Source of the DNA: Halorubellus salinus
GTDB taxonomy: Archaea > Halobacteriota > Halobacteria > Halobacteriales > Natrialbaceae
NCBI RefSeq assembly: GCF_020567525.1
Contig: NZ_JAJCVI010000002.1
Span: forward strand, 124,001-188,000
Length of the DNA stretch: 64,000 nt
Reading direction: 5' to 3'
The first letter of the stretch is position 1; each line of letters begins with the position of its first letter. The position numbers and the translations under genes are program-made. The notes beneath the pieces were generated by a model, which saw nothing but the letters and a program-made list of their open reading frames with translations, was not told the origin of the DNA and did not search any database. Below are positions 34,986 through 43,618 of the stretch, in pieces.

Positions 34986-35660
34986 TTACTTGATGCTGAT
35001 GCCGCCGAACGCGACGGCGCCCGTCACGACGAGGTCGGGCGTCTCGCCGTCGCGAGCGAGCGGCGCCCGCGGCCGCTCGTCGGTGACCGCACCGAACAGC
35101 GGGAGGGCGTCCACCTCGACGACCCAGTCCTCGGGGACGTACACCTCGGCGCCGCCGAAGACGACGAGCGCGTCGACCTCGCTCGGCTTCGCGCTCGTGG
35201 CGTCCCGGAGGTCGAGTTCAGCGCCGCCGAACGCCACCGCGAGGTCCGCGGACCGGAACCGTTCGCCCACGGGACGGCGTTCCACGCCACCGAAGACCGC
35301 GACGAGGTCGAGGTCCTCCTTCAGCACCGTCGGGTCGGACCGACGTGACCGCGAGAGGAGGATGGTGAGGCCGGCGACGACGACGAGCACGGGCCAGTAC
35401 GTCTCGGCGAACGCGTCCGTGACGACGTCGAGGACGAGCAACTGGACGGTCCCCGCGACGAGGACGAGCAGCACGGGCCCGGTGAGGTTCCGGAACCCGC
35501 TCCGCACGATGGCGTACACGCCGACGAGGACGAACAGCGACGGCACGAACTGGACGAGCGACTCGGTCTCGAACATCCCCGTGGTCCCGAGGAGCAGGAG
35601 GACACCGAGGACGACGACGACACCACCGAGGACGGACCGGTTGGTTACGCGGAGGTTCAT
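34986..35660 (-). CDS. LiaF-like membrane protein (N-terminal helices, C-terminal beta domain)
   Basis: A 224-residue protein. Four hydrophobic segments fill residues 8-110. A beta-rich C-terminal domain follows with the repeated phrase (V/A)FGG(V/A)E: DLVAVFGGVERR, LAVAFGGAELDLRD, DALVVFGGAEVYVPEDW, GAVAFGGISIK. This repeat is the signature of the LiaF C-terminal (DUF2154) fold, seen in bacterial envelope-stress regulators. A partner histidine kinase is not present here. The strong TATA element GCTTTATATCC (35681-35693) is centred 27 nt before the ATG. Function in archaea is unknown. Confidence 0.82.
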   Translation of the reverse strand: MNLRVTNRSVLGGVVVVLGVLLLLGTTGMFETESLVQFVPSLFVLVGVYAIVRSGFRNLTGPVLLVLVAGTVQLLVLDVVTDAFAETYWPVLVVVAGLTILLSRSRRSDPTVLKEDLDLVAVFGGVERRPVGERFRSADLAVAFGGAELDLRDATSAKPSEVDALVVFGGAEVYVPEDWVVEVDALPLFGAVTDERPRAPLARDGETPDLVVTGAVAFGGISIK

Positions 35661-35680
35661 GCTAACTATACGTCGATAGC

Positions 35681-35693
35681 GGATATAAAGCGC
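35681..35693 (-). promoter_or_regulatory. Strong TATA element of the LiaF-like gene
   Basis: GCTTTATATCC on the minus strand, centred 27 nt before the ATG at 35660. It is one of the best matches to the haloarchaeal TATA consensus in the window. Confidence 0.7.
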
Positions 35694-35773
35694 GCTCGCG
35701 GTCACCACCCCGCGAGAATCGAGCGTCGCCGACGCGGATGACCGCGAGAACCGATAGCCGTCCACGCACCGAC

Positions 35774-36610
35774 TCAGATGACCGCGAGGACCGCTTCCGC
35801 ACCGGCCGCCCACAGCACCAGGCGACCGGCGCTACCGGCGAACGTCGCGAGCGCGAACTTCAGGTAATCCTCCTCCAGCACCGAGAACGCGTAGATGGAG
35901 AGCGTGTCCGGGAACCCGGGCACGCACAGCGCCATCGCCAGCCCGATGTAGCCGTACTTCTGGGCGATCTCGACGGTCTTGTTCTCGCTCCACTGCACGA
36001 CGTCGAACCGCGACCGGCGGAGGAACGAGATGACCGGTCCCGACTCCTTGGCCTCCTGCCCGAGGTGGAACGCGAAGACGCTACCGGCGGCCTTCCCGAG
36101 ACCACTCACGAGGATGATGGCGGAGAGTTCGCCCCAGTACCCGACGCCGAGCTGGAGCGGTGCGGCGAGCACGACCTCGCTCGGGAGCGGGAGGACGAAC
36201 GCGATGAGGAAGGAGTACACCGCGATGATACCGAGCCCAGCCCACCCCGTCGCCGTCTCCACGAGCACCCGCAACCAGTGGAAGTCCAGCAGCCCACCCG
36301 AACCGCCCTCGTCCGCGGTCGTGCCCGCGGTCGTCCCGTTCGTCGTCCCCTCCTGGCCGTTCAGCGACCCGAGCGCGTCCGTTCCGACCGACCCGAGCGC
36401 GTCCGTTCCGACCGACCCGAGTGCGTCTTTTCCGGCCGACCCGAGTGCGTCCACACCGGGCGGATGCCCCGCGCTCGCAGCCACCTCCGCGAGTGCGTCG
36501 ACGCCCACGCCCGCGGCGCTCGCCGGCAGCGACGCTATCGAGGGACTCGCATGGAGGGTGCGGGCGGCGTGAACCGACGCGTCGGCAACTGCAAGCGCGG
36601 GATCTACCAC
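35774..36610 (-). CDS. DedA / SNARE-associated-type membrane protein with repeat-rich N-terminus
   Basis: A 278-residue membrane protein. Residues about 115-278 are a DedA/YqaA-type domain with FVLPLPSEVVLAAPLQLGVGYWG and ALCVPGFPDTLSIYAFSVLEEDYLKF, including the re-entrant Pro-Gly turns. Bacterial DedA proteins act as undecaprenyl-phosphate translocases or lipid scramblases; the archaeal carrier would be dolichyl phosphate by inference. The N-terminal 110 residues are low complexity with a 24-bp tandem repeat (DALGSVGT). The start is a GTG at 36610; no ATG is available upstream. Its relation to the DUF368 gene at 3.9 kb is functional only. Confidence 0.78.
   Translation of the reverse strand: MVDPALAVADASVHAARTLHASPSIASLPASAAGVGVDALAEVAASAGHPPGVDALGSAGKDALGSVGTDALGSVGTDALGSLNGQEGTTNGTTAGTTADEGGSGGLLDFHWLRVLVETATGWAGLGIIAVYSFLIAFVLPLPSEVVLAAPLQLGVGYWGELSAIILVSGLGKAAGSVFAFHLGQEAKESGPVISFLRRSRFDVVQWSENKTVEIAQKYGYIGLAMALCVPGFPDTLSIYAFSVLEEDYLKFALATFAGSAGRLVLWAAGAEAVLAVI
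36366..36452 (-). repeat. 24-bp tandem repeat in the DedA-like gene
   Basis: About 3.6 copies of a 24-bp unit encoding DALGSVGT. Units 1 and 2 (36366-36389 and 36390-36413) are identical; units 3 and 4 are degenerate. Frame is preserved, so copy-number change would only lengthen or shorten a flexible N-terminal segment. Confidence 0.9.
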
Positions 36611-36764
36611 GTCTTATCTCGACCGTCGCGCGGCACGAAACCTAAGCCTTGTCCTCTCGACCGACGCCCCCGGGAACGCCGACGACCACGCCGTCCTCGA
36701 GCCGGCACCAATCGGTTCCAGCAACCGTCGGTCTCCACAGCCGTCGACCTCAGCCGCCGTGGTC

Positions 36765-37841
36765 TCAGCCGCCGTCGGCCGCGACCGTCGCCGTCGCCGT
36801 CTCGACGTCCGCGACGAACGACTCCAGCATCTCGCGCGTGACGTGAGGCATGCAGACCACGCGGAGTTCGTCGTCGCCAGTTCGCGAGAGCCGCCAGCCA
36901 GCGTCCCGGAGCGATTCGAACGCGACGTCGTCGATGCTCGCCGCAACGAGCGGGAGTTCCGGCTCGACGACGTCCAGGCCGGCGGCCGCGAGCGCGTCCG
37001 CGAGCCACTCGGCGTTCGCCTGCTGGCGCTCGTACTCCTCGCGGTAGCCGTCGGGCCAGAGCGCCGTCATCGCAGCGTGCGCGCTCGCCACGCCGGCACC
37101 GGAGCGCGTGCCCGTGAGCGTCGCCTGCGACGTCGACTCCAGGTACGGCGTGTCCACCGCGAGCGCGTCGAACAACGCCGGGTCGCGAGCGAGCAATCCG
37201 CCCGCCGGAATCGCGGCCTGCCCCACCTTGTGCGGGTCGATCGTCATCGTGTCCAGCGCCGCGTCCGCGAAACTCCACTCGTGCCCGGAGAACGGGAGCA
37301 CGAACCCGCCCCAGGCCGCGTCGACGTGCATGAGCGCGCCGTACTCCTCGGCGACCGCCGCCAGTTCCGGAATCGGGTCGACGCGCCCGTACTCCGTCGA
37401 CCCGGCGACGCCGACGACGAGCACGGTATCCTCGTCGCAGAAGCGCTCGACAGCACCGACGTTCGCCCGCAAGTCGTCGCGCAGCGGCGTCACGCGCAGT
37501 TCCACGCCGAGGACGTCCGCCGCCTTCTTGAACGAGAAGTGCGCGCTCTCCGGGACGACCACGTTCGGCGTGTGCGTCACGCACCGGTTCCGCGCCATCC
37601 GAACCGCCTGGATGTTCGCCTCCGTTCCCCCGGACGCGACGTACCCCGCCGGGTCGTCGACGCCGGCGACCTCACCCAGCATCGCGACGACCTCGTCCTC
37701 CAGGTCGGAGATGGACTGGTACGTCGCCGGGTCACCGGGGTTCGTCGCCAGGAACTCGCCTGCGGCCTCGCGAGCGACCGGGTGCGGTTCGGTACACATC
37801 GAGGAGAGCACCCGGTCGAAGTCCTGTGGCTGGCCGCGCAT
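36765..37841 (-). CDS. mfnA: Pyridoxal-phosphate decarboxylase (MfnA family, aspartate/tyrosine)
   Basis: A 358-residue group II decarboxylase. The PLP lysine is Lys205 in [13 protein letters not shown]. Other family residues are the cofactor-stacking His in [24 protein letters not shown] with the PLP-binding Asp, and [15 protein letters not shown]. In methanogens MfnA makes tyramine for methanofuran; in organisms without methanofuran, such as haloarchaea, it most likely makes beta-alanine from aspartate for coenzyme A. ACTGATAAACT lies 27 nt before the ATG. It is alone, without pantothenate genes nearby. Confidence 0.92.
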   Translation of the reverse strand: MRGQPQDFDRVLSSMCTEPHPVAREAAGEFLATNPGDPATYQSISDLEDEVVAMLGEVAGVDDPAGYVASGGTEANIQAVRMARNRCVTHTPNVVVPESAHFSFKKAADVLGVELRVTPLRDDLRANVGAVERFCDEDTVLVVGVAGSTEYGRVDPIPELAAVAEEYGALMHVDAAWGGFVLPFSGHEWSFADAALDTMTIDPHKVGQAAIPAGGLLARDPALFDALAVDTPYLESTSQATLTGTRSGAGVASAHAAMTALWPDGYREEYERQQANAEWLADALAAAGLDVVEPELPLVAASIDDVAFESLRDAGWRLSRTGDDELRVVCMPHVTREMLESFVADVETATATVAADGG

Positions 37842-37860
37842 ACCAACACGTTCGTCGTGG

Positions 37861-37873
37861 ACAGTTTATCAGT
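37861..37873 (-). promoter_or_regulatory. TATA element of the decarboxylase gene
   Basis: AAACTGATAAACTG on the minus strand, centred about 27 nt before the ATG at 37841, supporting a leaderless transcript. Confidence 0.6.
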
Positions 37874-37999
37874 TTTGTTTCGGGCACTCTCGACGGCGAC
37901 AGCACGACGCCCGCGGAACGCGTCGGTCGCGTCCAGTACGTCGTCGTAGAAGGGAACCGAACCGCTCGGAGCACCCACGTAATCGAGTCGAAGCGACGT

Positions 38000-39193
38000 C
38001 TAGATGGCGGGAAGCGGCGTGTACCCGACGAATACGGGCTCACCGACCGGCGCGACCACGCCAGTGCTCGCGTTCGTCGTCACCCCGATTCCCGTCCGCA
38101 CGACGACCTCGCCGTTCGAGCCGTACATCGCGAGGTTGATCGGCCCGCCGATACCCGTCTCGGGTTTCGGAACCGGGTCGAACGAGACGTTCAGGTCCCG
38201 GCCGTCACCGGCGGTGACGTAGATGGTCTCGCCCGCGCTGAAGTTCGCCGGGAGCGACGTGAACAGGACGCCACGACCCTCCTGGGGCGTCATGACGAGC
38301 TGGGTGCCCGCCGCGACCGTGTCACCGCCTTCGTGCGTTATCTTCAGCACGCTCCCGTTGTACTCGTAGTCGAAGTCGACGGTCGTCGCCTCCTGACGGG
38401 CCGTCGACACCCACGCGGGCGTCGACGCGTCGACGCCACCGACCTTCGCGAGCTCGAACTGGAACGCCGTCGTCGCGTTCCCGTACTGGGCCTGCTGGGT
38501 CGCCGCGACGGAGAGTTCGTAGAGGCGCCCGTCGGGGTTCACGACGAACCGACCGTCGAACGACGTGATCGCTTGCGCGCCCCGGACGCTCGACGGCCCG
38601 GTCGCGACGTACTCGATGCGGGTCTCGCCGTCGACCTGGTACGTCCGGTTGACGGTGAAGTTCCCGAGGCGGACGTACTGGACGAGTTGCTGCGTGTAGT
38701 TGAGCGACTCCGCGCTCCCTTCGACCCGGTAGTCGCTGTAGACGGTCCGGGTCGCGTTCGCGTTCTCCGTGAGGACCCACGTGTCGTTGACGAACGCCCG
38801 CGTCGTCGAGTTCCCGTTGCTCGTTCGCGTATCGTACTCGTAGATGGTGTCGCCGTTCTCGGCGACGCGCTGCACGCCCGTCCGGTAGAGCGACAGCAGC
38901 CCCGAGGAGTTCTGCGTCGTCTCGACGCGGTAGCTCGTCCCCGAGAGCGACCCGTAGTGCGCGGAGAGCAGTCGGGTGGCGTTGACGCCGTGCCCGGTCA
39001 TCCACGGGGCTGTGTCGACGCCGTCGAGCGTGTTGCCGTCGCCGCCGTCACCGTCGCTGGTCCCGGTGTTCGTCCCCGGGTCGGTCGTCCCGTCCGCCGT
39101 CGGTGCCGTCGACGTGGTCTGCCCGCCGCCACACCCGGCGAGCGCCACCATCGCGACGACCGCGACGACGAGGAGGGTTCTCGATGTATCCAT
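38000..39193 (-). CDS. Haloarchaeal secreted lipoprotein of unknown function
   Basis: A 397-residue exported protein. The signal peptide (residues 1-20) ends in the lipobox LAGC, so it should be lipid-anchored outside the cell; there is no twin Arg, so export is by Sec. A Thr/Gly/Asp-rich linker follows. The mature body is beta-rich with many Asn-x-Ser/Thr sites (for example QNSSG, NGNST, NATRT, NYTQQ, NFTVN) suitable for N-glycosylation. It looks like the haloarchaeal DUF7537 lipoprotein family. AGATACTTAGG is 30 nt before the ATG. It is downstream of ppsA on the same strand but separated by 255 bp. Confidence 0.82.
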   Translation of the reverse strand: MDTSRTLLVVAVVAMVALAGCGGGQTTSTAPTADGTTDPGTNTGTSDGDGGDGNTLDGVDTAPWMTGHGVNATRLLSAHYGSLSGTSYRVETTQNSSGLLSLYRTGVQRVAENGDTIYEYDTRTSNGNSTTRAFVNDTWVLTENANATRTVYSDYRVEGSAESLNYTQQLVQYVRLGNFTVNRTYQVDGETRIEYVATGPSSVRGAQAITSFDGRFVVNPDGRLYELSVAATQQAQYGNATTAFQFELAKVGGVDASTPAWVSTARQEATTVDFDYEYNGSVLKITHEGGDTVAAGTQLVMTPQEGRGVLFTSLPANFSAGETIYVTAGDGRDLNVSFDPVPKPETGIGGPINLAMYGSNGEVVVRTGIGVTTNASTGVVAPVGEPVFVGYTPLPAI

Positions 39194-39278
39194 GTATCGT
39201 CTGCACCCGTCCGGGCCTAAGTATCTCTTGGTTCGACGGAATCCCCCTGACGGTCCCTCGGTGGATTCCAGCAGCGAA

Positions 39279-39304
39279 GCCACGCGTCGCGCCTGAGGCG
39301 TGGC
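39279..39304 (-). terminator. Hairpin after ppsA
   Basis: Exact 7-bp arms GCCACGC / GCGTGGC with a 12-nt loop, about 145 bp beyond the ppsA stop. It is followed within 12 bp by the 18-bp repeat. A termination or processing role is plausible; no long T tract accompanies it. Confidence 0.35.
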
Positions 39305-39315
39305 GTCTTCTTCCC

Positions 39316-39362
39316 GGCACGCGTCGACGTCACGGCACGCGTCGACGTCACGGCACGCGTCG
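39316..39362. repeat. 18-bp tandem repeat downstream of ppsA
   Basis: Two exact copies of GGCACGCGTCGACGTCAC (39316-39333 and 39334-39351) and 11 bases of a third. Each unit contains the nearly self-complementary ACGCGTCGACGT. Located in the 255-bp gap between ppsA and the lipoprotein gene. Confidence 0.85.
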
Positions 39363-39448
39363 TCTACCCGCGGTGTACGCTGCTGGCGAACCAACTGCTC
39401 GAGGACGACTGCGCAACGACGGTCGAGAGGAGACGAACCGGTGGTGGG

Positions 39449-41764
39449 TCAGCGGACGTCGTCGAGGAGGAGCTTCTGTTCGACGCGCTTGACCTCGTGC
39501 TGGACGTCGCGGACGGCGTCGATGTTCGCGGAGATACTGGAGACGCCCTCTTTCACGAGGAACTGCACCATCTCCGGTTTCGAGCCAGCCTGCCCGCAGA
39601 TGGAGGTCTTGACGTCGTGTTCGCGGCACGTCTCGATCGTCGACCCGATGAGCTCCAGGACCGCGGGGTGGAGTTCGTCGAAGCGACTGGCGACGCGGCC
39701 GTTGTTCCGGTCGACCGCGAGCGTGTACTGCGTGAGGTCGTTCGTCCCGAAGCTCGCGAAGTCGATGCCTTGCTCGGCCATCTCCTCGACGCACAGCGCG
39801 GAACTCGGCGTCTCGATCATCACGCCCCACTTGCGCTTGCTCGGGTCGATACCGGCTTCGACCATGAGCTGTTTCGCGCGAACGACGTCCTCGGCGTCGT
39901 TCACCAGCGGGAGCATGAGTTCGACGTTGTCGTACCCCATCGACCAGAGCCGCCGGAACGCCTCGAGTTCGTGCTTGAACGTCTCCGGGTTCTCGATGCT
40001 CCGCCGGATGCCGCGGTAGCCGAGCATCGGGTTGTGCTCCTCGGGTTCGTCACCGCCGCCCTGGAGCTGACGGAACTCGTCGGTCGGCGCGTCGAGCGTC
40101 CGCACGCGGACTGGCCGCGGGTAGAACTCCTCGGCGACGCGCTGGATGCCGTCGATGATCTCGTCGACGTACGCTTCGACGCCGTGGTCGGCGACGTACT
40201 TCTCCGGCGTCTTGTTCGTCGACATGATCATGTGCTCCATCCGCAGGAGGCCGACGCCGTCCGCGCCGGTCGCGGCGGCGCGTTCGGCGGCCTCCGGGAT
40301 GGAGACGTTCACCTTGACCTCGGTCGCGGTCATCGGCTTCACGGGCGACTGCGGGCGGACCTCCTCGACGGGTTCGCGTTGCTCGTCGTCGGCCTCGACC
40401 GCGCCGGCGCGGATGGTGCCCTTGTCGCCGTCGATGGTGACCATCTGGCCGTCGTTCAGCGACGTCGTCGCGTCGTTCGCGCCGACGACCGCCGGCACGC
40501 CGAGCTCCCGGGAGACGATGGCGGCGTGACTCGTCATCCCGCCCTGGTCCGTGACGATACCGGCGGCGCGCTTCATCGCGGGCACCATGTCCGGCGTCGT
40601 CATCTCCGTGACGATGATGTCGCCCTCCTCGACCTTGTCGAGCTGGTCGAGCTTCTTCACGATGCGGGCCGCGCCACTCGCGATACCGGGACTGGAGCCG
40701 AGCCCGGAGACGAGGACGTCCCCTTTGCCGCCGTCGGTCGTCGTCCCGGTCGTCGTCCCGTCGTCGTTGCTCACGCCGACGTCCGCGTCGACGCGCGTGT
40801 CGCCCGCGTCCTCCGTCTCCTCGGCGATGGTCGTGATGGGGCGGGACTGCAGCATGTAGACGTCGTCGCCGACGATCGCCCACTCGACGTCCTGTGGCGT
40901 GTCGTAGTGCGATTCGACGGTCTCGCCGAGGTCGCGGAGCGCGTCGAGTTCCTCGTCGGTGAGGACGCGTCGTTCGCGGTCGCCGTCGGGGACCTCGCGC
41001 TCGACGGTCTCGCCGGTCGCCTCGTCCTTCTCCATCATCACCTTCTTGTCCGCGACCGTCACCTCCTCGACGGTCCCGGTCTGGCGGTCCAGGACGTAGT
41101 TGTCCGGCGACACGGAACCGGAGACGACCGCTTCGCCGAGCCCCCACGCGGACTCGACGATCATCTTCGGTTCGCCCGTGGAGGGATGGCTGGTGAACAT
41201 CACGCCGGACTTCTCCGCGTCGACCATCTGCTGGACGACGACGGCGATGTTGACGTCCGAGTGCTCGAAGCCCTGCTGTTTCCGGTAGTAGATTGCGCGT
41301 TGCGTGAACAGGCTCGCCCAGCACTCCCGGACGCGCTCCAGGAGGTCGTCGGCGGTGATGTTGAGGAACGTCTCCTGTTGGCCCGCGAACGACGCGTCCG
41401 GGAGGTCCTCCGCGGTCGCGGACGACCGGACGGCGACGAACTCCTCGCCGTCGCCGAGGTCGGCGTACGCGCTGAGGATCTCCTCGCGGAGTTCGTCGGG
41501 GAACGGCGAGTTCAGGATGAGTTCGCTCGCGCGCTCCTGGGCGGCGGCGAGTGCTTTGGTGTCGTCGACGTCGACGTCTACGGCTTCGAAGAGGTCGTCG
41601 GCGATGCCGGCCTCCTCGATGAACCGTCGGTACGTGCCCGCGGTCACGACGAACCCTGGAGGAACGGGGAGACCGGCGGCGGTCAGTTCACCGAGTGAGG
41701 CGCCTTTCCCGCCGACGCGTTCGAGGTCGCTGGCTCTGATGTCGTCCAGCCACAGTACTGCCAT
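39449..41764 (-). CDS. ppsA: Phosphoenolpyruvate synthase
   Basis: A 771-residue enzyme that makes PEP from pyruvate with ATP cleaved to AMP and phosphate, opposite to pyruvate kinase. The nucleotide-binding domain (VGGKGASLGELTAAGLPVPPGFVVT, RSSATAEDLPDASFAGQQET) is followed by the phosphohistidine domain with the catalytic His in GGMTSHAAIVSRELG (near residue 430). The PEP-binding barrel has EFRQLQGGGDEPEEHNPMLGYRGIRR and SICGQAGSKPE, where the general-acid Cys resides. Length is normal. Two perfect palindromes lie just upstream of its promoter. It points to gluconeogenic growth. Confidence 0.96.
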   Translation of the reverse strand: MAVLWLDDIRASDLERVGGKGASLGELTAAGLPVPPGFVVTAGTYRRFIEEAGIADDLFEAVDVDVDDTKALAAAQERASELILNSPFPDELREEILSAYADLGDGEEFVAVRSSATAEDLPDASFAGQQETFLNITADDLLERVRECWASLFTQRAIYYRKQQGFEHSDVNIAVVVQQMVDAEKSGVMFTSHPSTGEPKMIVESAWGLGEAVVSGSVSPDNYVLDRQTGTVEEVTVADKKVMMEKDEATGETVEREVPDGDRERRVLTDEELDALRDLGETVESHYDTPQDVEWAIVGDDVYMLQSRPITTIAEETEDAGDTRVDADVGVSNDDGTTTGTTTDGGKGDVLVSGLGSSPGIASGAARIVKKLDQLDKVEEGDIIVTEMTTPDMVPAMKRAAGIVTDQGGMTSHAAIVSRELGVPAVVGANDATTSLNDGQMVTIDGDKGTIRAGAVEADDEQREPVEEVRPQSPVKPMTATEVKVNVSIPEAAERAAATGADGVGLLRMEHMIMSTNKTPEKYVADHGVEAYVDEIIDGIQRVAEEFYPRPVRVRTLDAPTDEFRQLQGGGDEPEEHNPMLGYRGIRRSIENPETFKHELEAFRRLWSMGYDNVELMLPLVNDAEDVVRAKQLMVEAGIDPSKRKWGVMIETPSSALCVEEMAEQGIDFASFGTNDLTQYTLAVDRNNGRVASRFDELHPAVLELIGSTIETCREHDVKTSICGQAGSKPEMVQFLVKEGVSSISANIDAVRDVQHEVKRVEQKLLLDDVR

Positions 41765-41812
41765 CTGTGTGCGGTCGTCCGACGGAAACCACCAAGAAGG
41801 TTCCGACACCAG

Positions 41813-41846
41813 CGAGTGTACCTTCACTCGGGTTCGCGTTAACGCG
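41813..41846 (-). promoter_or_regulatory. Paired palindromes upstream of ppsA
   Basis: CGAGTG-N6-CACTCG at 41813-41830 and the uninterrupted CGCGTTAACGCG at 41835-41846. They start 49 nt and 71 nt before the ATG, immediately upstream of the CCTTCTTGG promoter element (about 41791-41800). Both are exact. Confidence 0.5.
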
Positions 41847-41965
41847 TCGTCGTTCGACCGGTGTGGCAAGCAGCCGACCGCCGTGCTCGCGTCGTTCGAC
41901 GGCCGATTGGTTCGCTGTCATCTCGGGCCCCAGAGTTAATACGACTGTCCCGCGAGCGTTCTCGC

Positions 41966-42622
41966 ATGGACGCAAAGCAGACCGTCAAGTACGTCGCGTT
42001 CCATCAGGTGCTCGCGACGCTCGCGGCCGTGGTGGGCCTGGGAATCGTCGGCGTCGGCGCATGGCTCGGGTTCGGCGACGCAACCCAGATCGTGTTGAGC
42101 GACGCTCCCCAGAACTGGGGCGATGCGGTGGCGGCGGCGAACCCGACGACGTTCGTCGCGCTCGCGGTCGTCGGCGTCATCGTCTGGCAGGTCGGGAAGA
42201 CCGTCGCGCTCGTCGTGACCATCGGGAAGGTCGCCGACGCCGCCGGTGGCGGCGGTGGCGCGGACGCGGAGTCGGTGAAGCGCGCGGTGTTGAGCGACGT
42301 CGACGACCGGATCTCGAGCGTGGAGTCGGACGTGAAACGCCACGAAGAACGTATCTCGAAGGCACAGAGCGCGTCGAAGGCGGAGAGTGCGAGCGCGAGC
42401 GCCGACGGCGAGAGTCGTCGGTCGCGCCGTCGCAGCGCGGGTTCGAGCGGTAGCGAGTCGAGTGGGACCGAGGACGCTGGCTCGGGCGGTGACGCCGCGG
42501 GCGACGGGCGTAGTCGCCAGTCGAACCGGAAGAGCAACCGTCGTGCGTCGCGGTCGTCGGATGACCGCGGGTCGTCGGACGGCCGCGGGTCGTCCACGGG
42601 CACGGGCGACGGCGCGAACTGA
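41966..42622 (+). CDS. Membrane protein with Arg/Ser-rich basic tail
   Basis: A 218-residue protein of unknown function. Two hydrophobic segments (residues about 10-35 and 60-92) are followed by a short coiled coil (SVKRAVLSDVDDRISSVESDVKRHEERI). A 100-residue Ser/Arg/Gly-rich tail comes last, with SRRSRRRS, RQSNRKSNRRASRSS and DDRGSSDGRGSS. A basic RS-like tail is unusual in a haloarchaeal proteome that is otherwise acidic, and it could bind nucleic acid or an acidic protein. AGTTAATACG is 28 nt before the ATG, a strong leaderless promoter. It is divergent from ppsA. Confidence 0.8.
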   Translation: MDAKQTVKYVAFHQVLATLAAVVGLGIVGVGAWLGFGDATQIVLSDAPQNWGDAVAAANPTTFVALAVVGVIVWQVGKTVALVVTIGKVADAAGGGGGADAESVKRAVLSDVDDRISSVESDVKRHEERISKAQSASKAESASASADGESRRSRRRSAGSSGSESSGTEDAGSGGDAAGDGRSRQSNRKSNRRASRSSDDRGSSDGRGSSTGTGDGAN

Positions 42623-42675
42623 CTGGCCGCGTTCGGTCGCGTCGCGTTTCTGCCGGATCTTCGCCGAAAGGGGCG

Positions 42676-43587
42676 TCAGGCTTCGAGGATGTCGTCCGCT
42701 TCGTACTCGGGGACGCGGAGGTCGCCGTCGAGTGCGACCGTCGCCGCCCCGCCGACGCGGACGTCGCCAGCGTCGACGCGGACGCGAACCGTCCCCGGAC
42801 GGTCCAGGTAGTTCCCTTGCTCGCAGACGAGTTCGTCCGGGAAGTCCGTGAACGCGCCAGCCTGCCGGAGGTACGCGCCGACGGCGCCGCTCGCGGTCCC
42901 GGTGACGGGGTCCTCGCTGATGCCGAGGCCCGGACAGAACGCGCGAGCGTGGAGCGTGCTGTCGGCGTCGAGCGCGTCGAACGTGAACAGGTACACGCCC
43001 GCGGCGTCGTACTCGTCGGCGAGTGCCTCGACCGCGTCGTCGTCGGGACTGGCGTCGCCGACGTGCTCGAGGAAGTTCACGGGAATCACGAGGAACGGGA
43101 GGCCGGTCGAGGCGACGGCCGCGGAGAGGTCCGCGCCGACGTCCTGGAACGCGGCCGGGTCCACGCCGAGGGCCTCGCCGACGCGCTCGTAGTCCACGTC
43201 CACCGGCTGGACCGACGGGGTGTCCTGGGTCATCCAGACCGTCCCGTCCTCGGCCACCTCGACGTCGAGCACGCCGACGTTCGTCTCGACGGTGTGCGTG
43301 CCCGCGTCTATCTCGTCGTTCTCGTGGAGGAACCCGTGCGCGGCGATGGTCGCGTGCCCGCAGAGGTCGACCTCCTGCGTCGGCGAGTAGTACGTCAGTC
43401 GACGGTCCGCCTCGTCGCTCTCCGCGAGGAACGCGGTCTCGCTCACCGCGAGTTCGCGCGCCACCGCCTGCATCTGTTCGGCGTCGAGGTCGTCGGCGTC
43501 CGGAACGACGCCGGCAGCGTTCCCCGCGAGCGGTTCGGTCGTGAACGCGTCGACGAGCGCCACCCGTCGCGTGTCGTGGTCGGTCAC
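42676..43587 (-). CDS. PhzF-family isomerase-like protein
   Basis: A 303-residue protein with the double hot-dog-like PhzF fold. Motifs: VDAFTTEPLAGNAAGVV at the start, the catalytic Glu in AVSETAFL, VDLCGHATIAAHGFL and DPVTGTASGAVGAYL near the end. The family isomerises phenazine precursors in bacteria; most members, including archaeal ones, have unknown substrates. The start is a GTG at 43587 giving VTDHDTRRVALVDAF; a TTG farther upstream is less likely. It is divergent from nothing and is followed by the Tat-lipoprotein hydrolase gene upstream on the same strand. Confidence 0.88.
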   Translation of the reverse strand: MTDHDTRRVALVDAFTTEPLAGNAAGVVPDADDLDAEQMQAVARELAVSETAFLAESDEADRRLTYYSPTQEVDLCGHATIAAHGFLHENDEIDAGTHTVETNVGVLDVEVAEDGTVWMTQDTPSVQPVDVDYERVGEALGVDPAAFQDVGADLSAAVASTGLPFLVIPVNFLEHVGDASPDDDAVEALADEYDAAGVYLFTFDALDADSTLHARAFCPGLGISEDPVTGTASGAVGAYLRQAGAFTDFPDELVCEQGNYLDRPGTVRVRVDAGDVRVGGAATVALDGDLRVPEYEADDILEA

Positions 43588-43618
43588 GACTACGCGGACG
43601 GACGGACGGCCCAAGAAG

